A stretch of 64,000 nt of DNA from Paraburkholderia agricolaris (GCF_009455635.1 NZ_QPER01000002.1:1116001-1180000); one strand, 5' to 3'. Shown: positions 51,699-60,784, counted from the stretch's first letter. Numbers and translations are program-made. Notes: a model not told the origin generated them from the letters alone.

Positions 51699-52618
51699 GC
51701 GGTTTCTCCTTTGCGCGCTTCATATGAGGGCAACTCGAGGTCCTGATCGCCGCGGCGTTCATGGCAGTAGTCGCTATCCGAGCAAACGAACATGCGCTTG
51801 CCGGCGTCGTCGACGATCATTTCGTCGAGGAAGCTCTCCGTCGATCCGCATAGCGCGCACGCGTGCTGCCACTTCTGCACTTCGAACGGATGATCGTCGA
51901 AGTCGAGGCTGCGCACGGCGGTGTACGGCGGAATGGCGTAAATGCGCCGCTCGCGGCCGGCGCCGAACAATTGCAGCGCGGGGTTCATATGCATCTTCGG
52001 GTTGTCGAATTTCGGAATCGGCGAGGGCGAGCTCAGATAGCGGTGGTTGACCATCACCGGGTAGTCGTACGTGGTGGCGATGCTGCCGTGATGCACGATG
52101 TCCTCGTACAGCTTCACGCTGATCAACCCGTAATCGGCCAATGCGTGCAGCTTCTTGCATTCGGCGACGCGCGGCTCCAGGCGAAATAACGGTTCGGGCA
52201 TCGGCACCTGATAGACCAGAATCTGCCTGTCGGTGAGCGGCGCTTCGGGAATCCGGTGACGTGTCTGGACGATCGTCGCTTCGGTTGTGCGGCGCGTGGT
52301 CGCCACGCCCGTGGTGCGAGCGAAGAAGCGGCGGATGTTGACGGCGTTGGTGGTTTCGTCGGAGCCCTGATCGATAACCTTCAGCGTATCGTTCTTGCCG
52401 ATGATCGCCGCGGTGACCTGAATGCCGCCCGTGCCCCAGCCATATGGCAAGGGCATTTCCCGCGAACCGAACGGCACCTGGTAGCCCGGCACCGCAACCG
52501 CCTTGAGCAACGCGCGGCGCAGCATGCGCTTGGTCTGCTCGTCGAGGTAGGCGAAGTTGTAGCCGTCCGCGGCGCTGTCGTACGAAGCGGTGGTGAGGGA
52601 GGTGTCTGGCGCGTTCAT
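51695..52618 (-). CDS. phnJ: C-P lyase catalytic subunit PhnJ (radical SAM)
   Basis: A 307-residue enzyme that breaks the carbon-phosphorus bond by radical chemistry, giving methane (or another alkane) and ribose cyclic phosphate. The four functionally important Cys are present at 254, 257, 279 and 285 with spacing C-x2-C-x21-C-x5-C, identical to the E. coli enzyme. PYGWGTGGIQVTAAI and YGLISVKLYEDI are conserved core blocks. The length is slightly longer than E. coli PhnJ. It overlaps phnI by four bases at its start and phnK by four at its end. Confidence 0.97.
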   Translation of the reverse strand: MNAPDTSLTTASYDSAADGYNFAYLDEQTKRMLRRALLKAVAVPGYQVPFGSREMPLPYGWGTGGIQVTAAIIGKNDTLKVIDQGSDETTNAVNIRRFFARTTGVATTRRTTEATIVQTRHRIPEAPLTDRQILVYQVPMPEPLFRLEPRVAECKKLHALADYGLISVKLYEDIVHHGSIATTYDYPVMVNHRYLSSPSPIPKFDNPKMHMNPALQLFGAGRERRIYAIPPYTAVRSLDFDDHPFEVQKWQHACALCGSTESFLDEMIVDDAGKRMFVCSDSDYCHERRGDQDLELPSYEARKGETA

Positions 52619-53754
52619 GCGGCTTGCTCCTGCTGATCCTTGCCTTGCTCGTTATCCTGACTTTTATCCTCTGCGCCATGCTTTGCACGCAAGCGTCTGA
52701 CGAGTTCGAGTTCGGACTGGAAGTCGACGTAGTGAGGTAACTTCAGATGCTGAACGAAGCCGGACGCTTCGACGTTATCGCTGTGCGAGAGCATGAACTC
52801 GATGTCCTGCGTCGGCGAGGCGAGCGTTTCACCGAGCTCTTCAGCGCGCAACGCGCGATCCACCAATGCCATTGCCATCGCTTTGCGTTCCGAGTGTCCG
52901 AACGCGAGGCCATAACCTTGCGTGAAGGTGGGCGGCACCGCGCTGCTGCCGGCGAACTGGTTGATCATCTGGCATTCGGTGACATCGATATCGCCGATCT
53001 CGACCGTCTCACCCAACTCGTCGAGTTCCATTTCGACAGCGATCGTGCCGAAGCGGATCTCACCGGCAAACGGATGCGAGTGCGCGTAGCCGCGTTGCGT
53101 GGCGTAGCCCATGGCGAGCAGGAAACCTTCGTCGCCGCGTGCGAGATTCTGCAGGCGCGTGGAGCGGTTCGCGGGAAAGGCAAGCGGTTCGCGCGAGAGG
53201 TCGCCGGGTTCCGGCGCGTGCGGCGTGGGGCGTTCCTGTTCGATCAGGCCTTCCTTGTCGAGCAGCGTGACCACGCGCGGCATGGCTTCCGCTGCGCACG
53301 GAGTGGTCTGTTGGGAAGCGCGCGTTGCATCGGTTCCGGCATCGCCTTCGGCGAGCAACGCGAAATCCAGCAGACGTTGCGTGTAATCGTAAGTCGCGCC
53401 GAGCACCTGGCCGCCGGGCACGTCCTTGAAGGTTGCCGAAATGCGGCGCGCCACCTGCATGGCTTCCGTGTCGATCGCTTTCGTGTAGCCGAAACGCGGC
53501 AACGTGGTGCGATACGCCCGCAGCAGAAAGATCGCCTCGACCAGGTCGCCCGCGGCCTGTTTGATCGCGAGTGCGGCGAGTTCTTCGTCGTAGACCGAGC
53601 CTTCGGTCATCACCCGCGCGACGGCGAGGCGCAATTGCTCGCGAATCTGTGCGACGCTGAGTTCGGCCAGCCGCGTATCGCCGCGACGTGCCTCGTCGAG
53701 CAGACGCCACGACGCTTCGATCGCGCGTTCTCCACCCTTGACGGCAACGTACAT
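52615..53754 (-). CDS. phnI: C-P lyase core subunit PhnI
   Basis: A 379-residue subunit of the PhnGHIJ core, the nucleosidase part that with PhnG/H/L replaces adenine of ATP by the phosphonate. The start MYVAVKGGERAI is the conserved PhnI N-terminus, and the body has FRLHESDR-region equivalents such as GYTKAIDTEAMQVARR, RGYAHSHPFAGEIR and AFGHSERKAMAMALVDRALR. The ATG shares one base with the phnH stop (TAATG). The C-terminal tail is Gln/Asp/Lys-rich and probably disordered. Confidence 0.95.
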   Translation of the reverse strand: MYVAVKGGERAIEASWRLLDEARRGDTRLAELSVAQIREQLRLAVARVMTEGSVYDEELAALAIKQAAGDLVEAIFLLRAYRTTLPRFGYTKAIDTEAMQVARRISATFKDVPGGQVLGATYDYTQRLLDFALLAEGDAGTDATRASQQTTPCAAEAMPRVVTLLDKEGLIEQERPTPHAPEPGDLSREPLAFPANRSTRLQNLARGDEGFLLAMGYATQRGYAHSHPFAGEIRFGTIAVEMELDELGETVEIGDIDVTECQMINQFAGSSAVPPTFTQGYGLAFGHSERKAMAMALVDRALRAEELGETLASPTQDIEFMLSHSDNVEASGFVQHLKLPHYVDFQSELELVRRLRAKHGAEDKSQDNEQGKDQQEQAA

Positions 53755-54377
53755 TAGTTCACCTTCGCTTGAGTTGTGCGCGGCAGGCCGATCAGCGTGC
53801 TGCCGCAGACGAGATAACAATCGACGCCGCACGGAAAAAGCGGCCCGAGGGCGGCGCGTTCGCGCCAGAAATGCTCCGGCAATCCGGCCGGCGCGATCGT
53901 TGCGGTATGCTGAATGCCAGGGCCGCTTAGCACGACCGGCGTGCCGCCCGTCAGGGCTTCGACACGGATCAGCAAGGTCACCGATTGCTCAGGCGATTCC
54001 GCTGCGCCGAGAGGAAAACTTTCCAGCGCCGGCATTGCGCTTGCGTCGTGAATATAGGCAAAGGCAGCCAGTCCCGGTTGGTCGACGAGCGGCGCGCCGG
54101 TGTGAAACCGCAGTGCCGATGCCAGCGCCGTATCGGCTTGGGCGAGCCACACGGGCGTGGCGTAATCGCACAGCGTCAGCAGCGCGGCGAATGCGGCGAG
54201 CGCGGCCGGCGTCTCCCGCACTTCCGGCAAGCCCTTTTCGACGACACCCACCGTGCCGGGACGCGACAGCGCGTCGAGCAGGATGCGAAATACCGCCTGG
54301 GTGTCGTGAACCGGATCGGCGAAGCCGGGCGTCAATGTGGCCAATGAAGTCGGCAATGCATTCTGCGAGTTTTCCAT
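53754..54377 (-). CDS. phnH: C-P lyase core subunit PhnH
   Basis: A 207-residue structural subunit of the C-P lyase core. TPGFADPVHDTQAVFRILLDALSRPGTV is the conserved start, followed by TLCDYATPVWL and the C-terminal PCGVDCYLVCGSTLIGLPRTT, all typical of PhnH. The ATG shares a base with the phnG stop (TGATG), and the stop with phnI, so the whole set is coupled. Confidence 0.95.
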   Translation of the reverse strand: MENSQNALPTSLATLTPGFADPVHDTQAVFRILLDALSRPGTVGVVEKGLPEVRETPAALAAFAALLTLCDYATPVWLAQADTALASALRFHTGAPLVDQPGLAAFAYIHDASAMPALESFPLGAAESPEQSVTLLIRVEALTGGTPVVLSGPGIQHTATIAPAGLPEHFWRERAALGPLFPCGVDCYLVCGSTLIGLPRTTQAKVN

Positions 54378-54862
54378 CAGTCGCCTCTGACCATGGTGAA
54401 GAATTCGACGCGTGTCGCCGCAACATCCTGGCGGCGCTCTGCGCGTTCGGCGGCCTGCTGCGCGGCAAATGGTTCGATCAATTGCTGATGCAAGGCTGCG
54501 TGATGCTCGGGCATTTGCAGCAGTGCATCCGCTAACGCAGCCAGTTCGGCGCGGCGGCGGTCGCGGCCCAGATGACAGGCCACTCCGACGGCCGCGGCAG
54601 CTTCACCCGTGGCACGCAAACGCAACGTGGCGCGCGTGACGGTGGCTTCGCCGAGATTGAACGGGTCGCCGCTGCCGCCGACGCGGCCGCGCACCATCGC
54701 GAGGCCGATTTCGGGTGGCCGCAGCCAGTCATAAGCGGGGGGCGGGACGCCTTGCAGCGCGCGATCCAGTGCGACTTCGAGATCGGCGCGGGGCGTGCGG
54801 GCCAGTACGGCCATCCATGCACGCCGCAGGGCGGAGGAAGGCGAGGCGAGAGTGGCACTCAT
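54377..54862 (-). CDS. phnG: C-P lyase core subunit PhnG
   Basis: A 161-residue subunit of the C-P lyase core, first gene of the phnGHIJKL series. RRAWMAVLARTPRADLE and WLRPPEIGLAMVRGRVGGSGDPFNLGEATVTRATLRL are the conserved blocks. The start at 54862 follows CAGGAAATTCG. The operator palindrome lies 49 bases upstream, in the promoter zone shared with phnF. Confidence 0.95.
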   Translation of the reverse strand: MSATLASPSSALRRAWMAVLARTPRADLEVALDRALQGVPPPAYDWLRPPEIGLAMVRGRVGGSGDPFNLGEATVTRATLRLRATGEAAAAVGVACHLGRDRRRAELAALADALLQMPEHHAALHQQLIEPFAAQQAAERAERRQDVAATRVEFFTMVRGD

Positions 54863-54910
54863 CGAATTTCCTGTTGATCCAGCGAGTGGACATTTGAGCA
54901 TCTATTCGTC

Positions 54911-54928
54911 TAAACGTCTAGACGTTTA
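54911..54928. promoter_or_regulatory. Perfect 18-bp palindrome, likely PhnF operator
   Basis: TAAACGTCTAGACGTTTA is a perfect palindrome in the divergent region between phnG and phnF, centred on GTCTAGAC, the core found in HutC-subfamily GntR sites. It lies 49 bases before phnG and 116 before phnF, a good place to repress both directions. Binding by PhnF is inferred. Confidence 0.75.
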
Positions 54929-55043
54929 AGCGTATGCTTGCACGGCGCTGTAGCGCATATGCAGCGATTCATATTTCCATCACGGCTTGCGCACTACAAT
55001 GCATGGCATAGCGAATATTTGAACTCAAGGGAATGACAGCACC

Positions 55044-55802
55044 ATGACATCGAACGACAACGCGACGCCGGGCACACTGCTCGAACGCGGCGCGGGCGTT
55101 GCCGTCTGGCGGCAGATCGAGCAGATTCTGGCGGCGGAAATCGCCGCCAGCGGCTTTGGCGAAGAAGGCCGTTTGCCGAGCGAGGGCGAACTGGCCAAAC
55201 GCTTCGACGTGAACCGGCATACCGTGCGCCGCGCCATGCTCGGCCTGGCGGCGTTGGGTCTCGTCAGCGTCGAGCAGGGCCGTGGCACGTTCGTGCAACC
55301 CGGTGCGATCGACTATACGATTGGCCGGCGCACGCGGTTTACAGAAAACTTGCGGCAACAGAATCACGCGGCGGCGGGCACGATGTTGTCGGCCGCGCGC
55401 GTGAAGGCCGAGCCGAACGTCGCGAAGGCGCTGAGCCTGCGAGCGGGCGCGTCGGTCTACCGGATCGAGTCGTTGCACGAATCGGATGGCGTGCCGCTCA
55501 CCTTCGCGCGCAACTGGTACCCGGCCGCGCGTTTTCCGGATTTGCCGGAAGTGCTGGAGCGCACCGGCGGCGTGACGAAGTCGATGGCGGAATTCGGCGT
55601 GACCGACTATCTGCGCAAGTGGAGCCGTATCGGCAGTGTGTTGCCTGAGCCGGAAGTGGCGCGGCGTTTGAATATCAACCGGCAGCAGCCGGTGTTGTGG
55701 GTCGAGAATGTCGACGTCGATCTGGAAGGCACACCGGTCAAATATGGCTTTACGCATTTTGCGGCGGACCGTGTGCAGTTGCTGGTGGAGCACGACCTGT
55801 GA
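55044..55802 (+). CDS. phnF: PhnF, GntR/HutC-type regulator of phosphonate genes
   Basis: A 252-residue regulator: an N-terminal winged helix (GRLPSEGELAKRFDVNRHTVRRAMLGLAALGLVSVEQGRGTFV, about residues 45-90) and a C-terminal UTRA ligand domain (about 100-245). It is divergent from phnG, with a perfect palindrome between the genes, and should repress the locus until a phosphonate or phosphate signal appears. Its stop overlaps the next gene's GTG by four bases (GTGA). Confidence 0.95.
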   Translation: MTSNDNATPGTLLERGAGVAVWRQIEQILAAEIAASGFGEEGRLPSEGELAKRFDVNRHTVRRAMLGLAALGLVSVEQGRGTFVQPGAIDYTIGRRTRFTENLRQQNHAAAGTMLSAARVKAEPNVAKALSLRAGASVYRIESLHESDGVPLTFARNWYPAARFPDLPEVLERTGGVTKSMAEFGVTDYLRKWSRIGSVLPEPEVARRLNINRQQPVLWVENVDVDLEGTPVKYGFTHFAADRVQLLVEHDL

Positions 55803-56521
55803 GCGGCGCGGTGTGGGGCGCCGAGGTGCGTTTCGCCGTGTATTACGCACCTTCGCGCGAGTCGGCGTGGTGGCAGGCGGGGTCGGCGTGGCTCGCGCGC
55901 GACGCGGAAAGCGGCGAACCATGCATCTCGCCGCAACCGGAAGCGTTGGCGCGTCCGCTGGCCGATCTCACCGAAGCGCCGCGTCGTTATGGCTGGCACG
56001 GTACCCTGGTTGCGCCGTTTCATCTTGCAGAAGGCGTGACCCAGCAGAATCTGCTCGACGCAGCGCGCGAATGGGCCGGCGCTCAAAGCCGATTCGCTCT
56101 GCCTGTCGAAGCCGCGACGCTTGGCGATTTCGTCGCGCTACGTCCCGCCGATCCGGACGGCGAAGCGAACATGCGCCGGCTTGCGTCGAGCGCGCTGCAA
56201 ACGCTCGATGCACTGCGCGCCAGGCCGTCCGCCAGCGCGCTCGCTCGCCGTCTCGCCGCACCGCTGAGCGAACGGCAGCGTGCATTGCTGATCGAATGGG
56301 GCTATCCGTACGTATTCGACGAATTCCGTTTTCACATGACACTATCGAGTTCGCTCGCCGATGCCGCTGAACGCGCGGCGCTGGTTGCATGGTGGCAGGC
56401 GCGAACAGCCGCGCTCGGGCCGCTCGCAATCGATCACGCAGCGCTCTTTGTCGAACCCGCGCCCGGCGAGCCGTTTGTTTTGTGGCAGCGCGTGCCGTTC
56501 CAGACCCGTGAGGCGAAATAA
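55799..56521 (+). CDS. DUF1045 phosphonate-operon protein, 2H phosphoesterase fold
   Basis: A 240-residue protein starting with GTG inside the end of phnF. It holds two H-x-T motifs, YGWHGTLVAPFHL (about residue 66) and FRFHMTLSS (about 181), the twin catalytic His-Thr pairs of the 2H phosphoesterase superfamily. It belongs to the DUF1045 family that accompanies phosphonate operons. Only 2 bases separate it from phnN. The C-P lyase pathway needs a cyclic phosphodiesterase to open 5-phosphoribosyl 1,2-cyclic phosphate (PhnP in E. coli). phnP is not in the window, and this protein is a sensible candidate for that step. This is inference. Confidence 0.85.
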   Translation: MSGAVWGAEVRFAVYYAPSRESAWWQAGSAWLARDAESGEPCISPQPEALARPLADLTEAPRRYGWHGTLVAPFHLAEGVTQQNLLDAAREWAGAQSRFALPVEAATLGDFVALRPADPDGEANMRRLASSALQTLDALRARPSASALARRLAAPLSERQRALLIEWGYPYVFDEFRFHMTLSSSLADAAERAALVAWWQARTAALGPLAIDHAALFVEPAPGEPFVLWQRVPFQTREAK

Positions 56522-56523
56522 CC

Positions 56524-57114
56524 ATGGCAGGTCGTTTGATCTATGTAATGGGGCCGTCCGGTGCGGGTAAGGATTCGTTGCTGAATTTTGCGCGCAGCCG
56601 CCTGATGGGCGAGCCGATTCTGTTTGCGCATCGCTACATCACGCGGCCGAGCGGTAACGGTGAAGCGCATGTCGCATTAAGCGTAGAAGAGTTCGCGGCG
56701 CGCTCGGTACTCGGTCTGTTCGCGCTCGAATGGTCGAGCCATTCGCTGCGCTACGGCATCGGCATCGAAGTCGATGCATGGCTTGCGCGTGGTTGCACGG
56801 TCGTCGTTAATGGCTCGCGTCAGCATTTGCAGCATACGTTGGCGCGCTATCCGTACGCGGAAGTCGTGCATGTGAACGCAGCGCCCCATATTCTCGAGGC
56901 GCGGCTCGGCGCGCGGGCGCGGGAATCGGCGGAACAGGTCGCGTCGAGACTCGCACGCCGGGCGCCGTTTTCGCTGCCGGCGGGAATCCGGTGCACGACG
57001 ATCGATAACTCCGGGGCGCTGGAAGATGCGGGGCACGCGCTGATTGCTTTTTTGCAGGCGCAGACAGACGTTGGCGATGTTCGCGATGTGACCAACGTTC
57101 TCAACGCCCGATAA
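56524..57114 (+). CDS. phnN: Ribose 1,5-bisphosphate phosphokinase PhnN
   Basis: A 196-residue kinase that converts ribose 1,5-bisphosphate to PRPP at the end of the C-P lyase pathway. The P-loop is GPSGAGKDS (residues 10-18), followed by RYITRPSGNGEAHVALSVEEF (guanylate-kinase-like lid and base region). The C-terminus is a longer acidic tail. The start is 2 bases after the DUF1045 gene, so phnF, DUF1045 and phnN form one transcript. It converges with a LysR gene 7 bases away. Confidence 0.95.
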   Translation: MAGRLIYVMGPSGAGKDSLLNFARSRLMGEPILFAHRYITRPSGNGEAHVALSVEEFAARSVLGLFALEWSSHSLRYGIGIEVDAWLARGCTVVVNGSRQHLQHTLARYPYAEVVHVNAAPHILEARLGARARESAEQVASRLARRAPFSLPAGIRCTTIDNSGALEDAGHALIAFLQAQTDVGDVRDVTNVLNAR

Positions 57115-57121
57115 GCGGAGG

Positions 57122-58030
57122 CTACCCGGCGGCAGCCATCCGCTCCCGGGTTGCTTCCTGCAGGCACGACACAAACTGCAGCACCGCCGGCGTGGGCAGC
57201 AGATCACGCCGCGAGATGATGCTGAGATCGTAGTTCGGCAGCGCTTCTTCGATCTGCGCGACGCGGATACCGAGCGGTGCGACCATTTGTGCAAGCGGCC
57301 GCGTAAAGCAGCCGATCACATCCGTTTGCGATACCAGCCCGAGCGTCACCGCGAATGACGACGGCGCCCGTACCAGCCGCTTCGGCACGGGCAAGCCGTG
57401 TGCGCTGAACATCGCCATCATCACGCTATGCGGAAAGTGATCCGCGCCCACCGTCACGATCCACTCCGCGTCGAGCAGTTCATGGAGGCGCGTGACGTTC
57501 GCGAGCGGATGCCCGGCGCGCATCGCGATGACGAACTGGGTCGAGTAGAGCGGCGCCTGTACCAGATCGCTGTCGAGTGCCTGCACGTGATGAATCGCCG
57601 CGATATCGAGCGAGCCGTTACGCAATTGCGCGACGGCATCCGGGATCGTGACTTCTTCCAGATGCAGACTGACCAGCGGCATGGCGCGGCGAAACTTCGA
57701 TACCGCATGCGGCAACGCAGTCAGCGCGATCGACGGCATCGTACCCACGCTCACCTTGCCGGCCAGTTCTCCCTTCACCTGCTCGACCGCTTCGGCAGCG
57801 CGGCGCATATCGCCCAGCAACTGTTCGGCACGCGGCAACAGCGCAAGCCCGCAGGCGGTCAACTCGATGCCGCGCACACTGCGCATCATCAACTCGGCAT
57901 TCAGCGCGCTCTCCAGCTCGCGGATCGTATGCGTGACGGCCGGTTGCGTCACGCCGAGTTCGCGCGCGGCGGCGCGCAGGCTGCGATGATGGGCGGCGGC
58001 GACGAACGCTTGCAGCTGCTGCAGTTTCAT
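57122..58030 (-). CDS. LysR family transcriptional regulator
   Basis: A 302-residue LysR-type regulator. MKLQQLQAFVAAAHHRSLRAAARELGVTQPAVTHTIRELESALNAELMMRS is a standard winged-helix domain, followed by a binding-protein-like effector domain (about 90-295). It is divergent from an M20 amidohydrolase gene and an MHS transporter and probably controls them. The promoter region of 130 bases has the expected AT-rich character, but I cannot point to a specific T-N11-A box with confidence. Confidence 0.9.
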   Translation of the reverse strand: MKLQQLQAFVAAAHHRSLRAAARELGVTQPAVTHTIRELESALNAELMMRSVRGIELTACGLALLPRAEQLLGDMRRAAEAVEQVKGELAGKVSVGTMPSIALTALPHAVSKFRRAMPLVSLHLEEVTIPDAVAQLRNGSLDIAAIHHVQALDSDLVQAPLYSTQFVIAMRAGHPLANVTRLHELLDAEWIVTVGADHFPHSVMMAMFSAHGLPVPKRLVRAPSSFAVTLGLVSQTDVIGCFTRPLAQMVAPLGIRVAQIEEALPNYDLSIISRRDLLPTPAVLQFVSCLQEATRERMAAAG

Positions 58031-58160
58031 GCGGGTAATCCCGTATATAAAGCTTGTTAATCAGGGTGAAAAAAACAGCATCTTATTCGAACAAAACGGC
58101 ATGGCTATAGTGCTTGCCTGTTTGCCGCGTGATGCGGCTTGAATTCCCATGGAGCGATAG

Positions 58161-59351
58161 ATGAGCGAAGCCACGCGTTTTACCGAAGTGTCCGACCTGG
58201 TGCCTGCCGCCGAAAGCCTGCGCGAGATCCGCCATCACATTCATCACCGCCCGGAACTGGCCTACGAGGAAGTGCAAACCGCCGCGCTGGTGGCCGAGAA
58301 ACTCGAGCAGTGGGGCTGGCAGGTCACGCGCGGCGTCGGCCAAACCGGTGTGGTGGGCACACTGAAACTGGGCACGGGCACGCGCAGTATCGGCATTCGC
58401 GCCGACATGGACGCGCTGCCGATCATCGAACAGACCGGTCTGCCGTATGCGAGCGGCACGCACGGCAAGATGCACGCGTGCGGCCACGACGGCCACACGA
58501 CCATGCTGCTCGGCGCCGCCCAGCACCTTGCCGCCACCCGCAATTTCTCGGGCACCGTGCATCTGTATTTCCAGCCGGCCGAGGAAAGCGGCATCGACAG
58601 CGGTGCGATGAAGATGATCAACGACGGCCTGTTCGAGCGCTTCCCGTGCGACGCCGTGTTCGGTCTGCACAATCATCCGGGCGAGGAGCCGGGCGTGATG
58701 CTGTTCCGCAAGGGGCCGTTCATGTCGGCGGGCGACAAGGCGATCATCACGATCGAGGGCGTGGGCGGTCATGCCGCGCGTCCGCATCTGACGGTCGATC
58801 CGGTGGTGGTCGCGGCGAGCATCGTGATGGCCTTGCAGACGATCGTCGCGCGTAACGTCGACCCGTCGCAGCCGGCGGTGGTGACAGTCGGCTCGATGCA
58901 TGCGGGCACCGCGAACAACGTGATTTCCAGCAGCGCGAAGCTGGAATTGAGCGTGCGTTCCTTCAGCCCTGAAGTACGTACCTTGCTGAAAAAGCGCATT
59001 ACCGAACTCGCCGGGAGCCAGGCTGCGAGCTATGGTGGCAAGGCGGTGGTGGAGTACATCGAAGGTTATCCGGTGGTGGTCAATTCGGATGCCGAAACGG
59101 ATTTCGCGGTGCAGGTGGCGCGCGAACTGGTCGGCGACGACAAGGTGGTCGAGCAGACCGACATCCTGATGGGCAGCGAGGATTTCGCCTTCATGCTGCA
59201 AAAGCGGCCCGGTACGTTCCTGCGGATCGGCAACGGTGCGGGCGAAGACGGCTGCATGGTGCACAACCCCCATTACGACTTCAACGATCGCAATCTGCCG
59301 GTCGGCGCGGCTTTCTGGACGCGGCTGGTGGAGCGGTATCTGGGGCAATGA
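58161..59351 (+). CDS. M20 family amidohydrolase (hippurate hydrolase/aminoacylase type)
   Basis: A 396-residue metal-dependent amidohydrolase. The binuclear centre elements are present: RADMDALPI, HACGHDGHTTMLLGAA, FQPAEESGIDSGAMKMINDG and GLHNHPG, with the dimerisation/lid domain between (GVGGHAARPHLTVDP). This is the peptidase M20D group that hydrolyses N-acyl amino acids or hippurate-like amides. It is divergent from the LysR gene and 108 bases before an MHS transporter, so the transporter may bring in the amide. Confidence 0.9.
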   Translation: MSEATRFTEVSDLVPAAESLREIRHHIHHRPELAYEEVQTAALVAEKLEQWGWQVTRGVGQTGVVGTLKLGTGTRSIGIRADMDALPIIEQTGLPYASGTHGKMHACGHDGHTTMLLGAAQHLAATRNFSGTVHLYFQPAEESGIDSGAMKMINDGLFERFPCDAVFGLHNHPGEEPGVMLFRKGPFMSAGDKAIITIEGVGGHAARPHLTVDPVVVAASIVMALQTIVARNVDPSQPAVVTVGSMHAGTANNVISSSAKLELSVRSFSPEVRTLLKKRITELAGSQAASYGGKAVVEYIEGYPVVVNSDAETDFAVQVARELVGDDKVVEQTDILMGSEDFAFMLQKRPGTFLRIGNGAGEDGCMVHNPHYDFNDRNLPVGAAFWTRLVERYLGQ

Positions 59352-59459
59352 GGGGGTTGGGGCGCCGCTGAAGCATCCCCGGCGCTCACAGCAAACCGAT
59401 GAGCGGGCATGGAGTTCGCACCGCCGGACACACAAGCATAACAACGAGGAAGACCTGCG

Positions 59460-60761
59460 ATGAACGCTGCAACGGATCGAAGCCGCGCTGTGGACACCCC
59501 CCGAAGCACCAGCCGCGGCGCGATCGCCGCAGCGGTGATCGGCAACTGGCTCGAGTTTTTCGACTTCACCGTGTACGGCTTTTTTGCCGTGATCATCGGT
59601 AAGCTGTTTTTTCCGTCGGCGGATCCCACGACTTCGCTGCTGTTATCTGTGGCGACGTTCGCGGCGGGTTTCATCACACGGCCGCTCGGCAGCGTGATGC
59701 TCGGCGTCTATGCGGACCGTAAAGGCCGCAAGGCGGCGCTCAATCTGACCATCATGCTGATGGCGGCCAGCACCGGGGCGATCGCGATTGCGCCGACCTA
59801 TGCGCAGATCGGTCTCGCCGCGCCGCTGCTGATCGTGCTGGCGCGTCTCGTGCAAGGCTTCTCCCAGGGCGGCGAGTTCGGCGCGGCAACTTCGACTTTG
59901 CTGGAGCAGGGCGGCGGGACCCGGCGCGGTTTTCGCGCCAGCTGGCAACTGGCGACGCAAGGCGGCGCGGCGCTGATGGGGTCGGGCATCGCGGCGGCGC
60001 TGTCGGGCGCTTTGCCGAAAGAATCGCTGGAAAGCTGGGGCTGGCGCATTCCGTTTCTGATCGGCGTGCTGATCGCGCCGGTCGGCATCTACCTGCGCCG
60101 CCGTCTCGCGGACGATCCGGTCGGCGCGCACGGCCACGCCATCGAGCGCGGTGTGCTACACGAACTCTTCACGGAGCATCTGCGGCCGTTATTGCTGATT
60201 ACGCTCACGGTCATGGGCGGCACGGTCTCGACCTACATTCTGACCTTCTACATGCCGACCTATGCGATCCACACGCTCGGCCTGCCGATGTCGCTGTCGA
60301 TGCTGGTCGGTGTGGCGTCGGGTCTCGTCATGCTCATCACGTGTCCGTTGTTCGGCATGCTGTCCGATCGTATCGGCAGCCGTAAACGGCCAATTCTGTT
60401 CGGGCGCGGTGTGCTGGTGTTGCTGCTGTTTCCGTCCTTCATGCTGATCAACCGCTTCCCGCAGTTGCCCGTCATCATGTCGACGACCGCGCTGATGCTG
60501 CTGTTCTATTCGATGGGATCGGCGTCGGAATTCGCGCTGATGTGCGAGTCGTTCCCGCGGCGTGTGCGCGCCACCGGCATTTCGATCGCGTATGCGCTGA
60601 GCGTGTGCGTATTCGGCGGTACCGCGCAATTGGTCGCGACGTGGCTGATCAAGCTGACCGGCAGCAAGCTGGCGCCGGCCGCTTATGTGGCCGGGTGTGT
60701 GATCGTGTCGTTGATTGCGGTGTCGATGCTGAAAGAGACAGCGGATAAACCGATTGATTGA
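59460..60761 (+). CDS. MFS transporter, MHS type
   Basis: A 433-residue uptake permease with about 12 membrane segments and the MHS pattern: AAAVIGNWLEFFDFTVYGFFAVIIGKLFFPSADP, then LGVYADRKGRKAALN (motif A), LVQGFSQGGEFGAATSTLLEQGG and WGWRIPFLIGVLIAPVGIYLRRRLADDP. GAGGAAG lies a few bases before the ATG. It follows the M20 hydrolase gene on the same strand and probably imports its substrate. Citrate- or dicarboxylate-like substrates are common in this family. Confidence 0.9.
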   Translation: MNAATDRSRAVDTPRSTSRGAIAAAVIGNWLEFFDFTVYGFFAVIIGKLFFPSADPTTSLLLSVATFAAGFITRPLGSVMLGVYADRKGRKAALNLTIMLMAASTGAIAIAPTYAQIGLAAPLLIVLARLVQGFSQGGEFGAATSTLLEQGGGTRRGFRASWQLATQGGAALMGSGIAAALSGALPKESLESWGWRIPFLIGVLIAPVGIYLRRRLADDPVGAHGHAIERGVLHELFTEHLRPLLLITLTVMGGTVSTYILTFYMPTYAIHTLGLPMSLSMLVGVASGLVMLITCPLFGMLSDRIGSRKRPILFGRGVLVLLLFPSFMLINRFPQLPVIMSTTALMLLFYSMGSASEFALMCESFPRRVRATGISIAYALSVCVFGGTAQLVATWLIKLTGSKLAPAAYVAGCVIVSLIAVSMLKETADKPID

Positions 60762-60767
60762 TCGCGC

Positions 60768-60784
60768 GGCCCCTCAGTGGGGCC
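60768..60784. terminator. Weak hairpin between convergent genes
   Basis: GGCCCC-TCAGT-GGGGCC, a 6-bp stem without a T-run, between the MHS gene (+) and the IclR gene (-). It is a possible factor-assisted or bidirectional terminator only. Confidence 0.3.

Noticed and set aside
54863..55043. Pho box in the phn divergent region
   Set aside because: No pair of CTGTCAT-like repeats at 11-base spacing was found; the palindrome is better explained as a PhnF site.
58083..59444. Long open frame opposite the M20 amidohydrolase
   Set aside because: Shadow of the real gene: His/Arg-rich without recognisable fold, no ribosome binding site.
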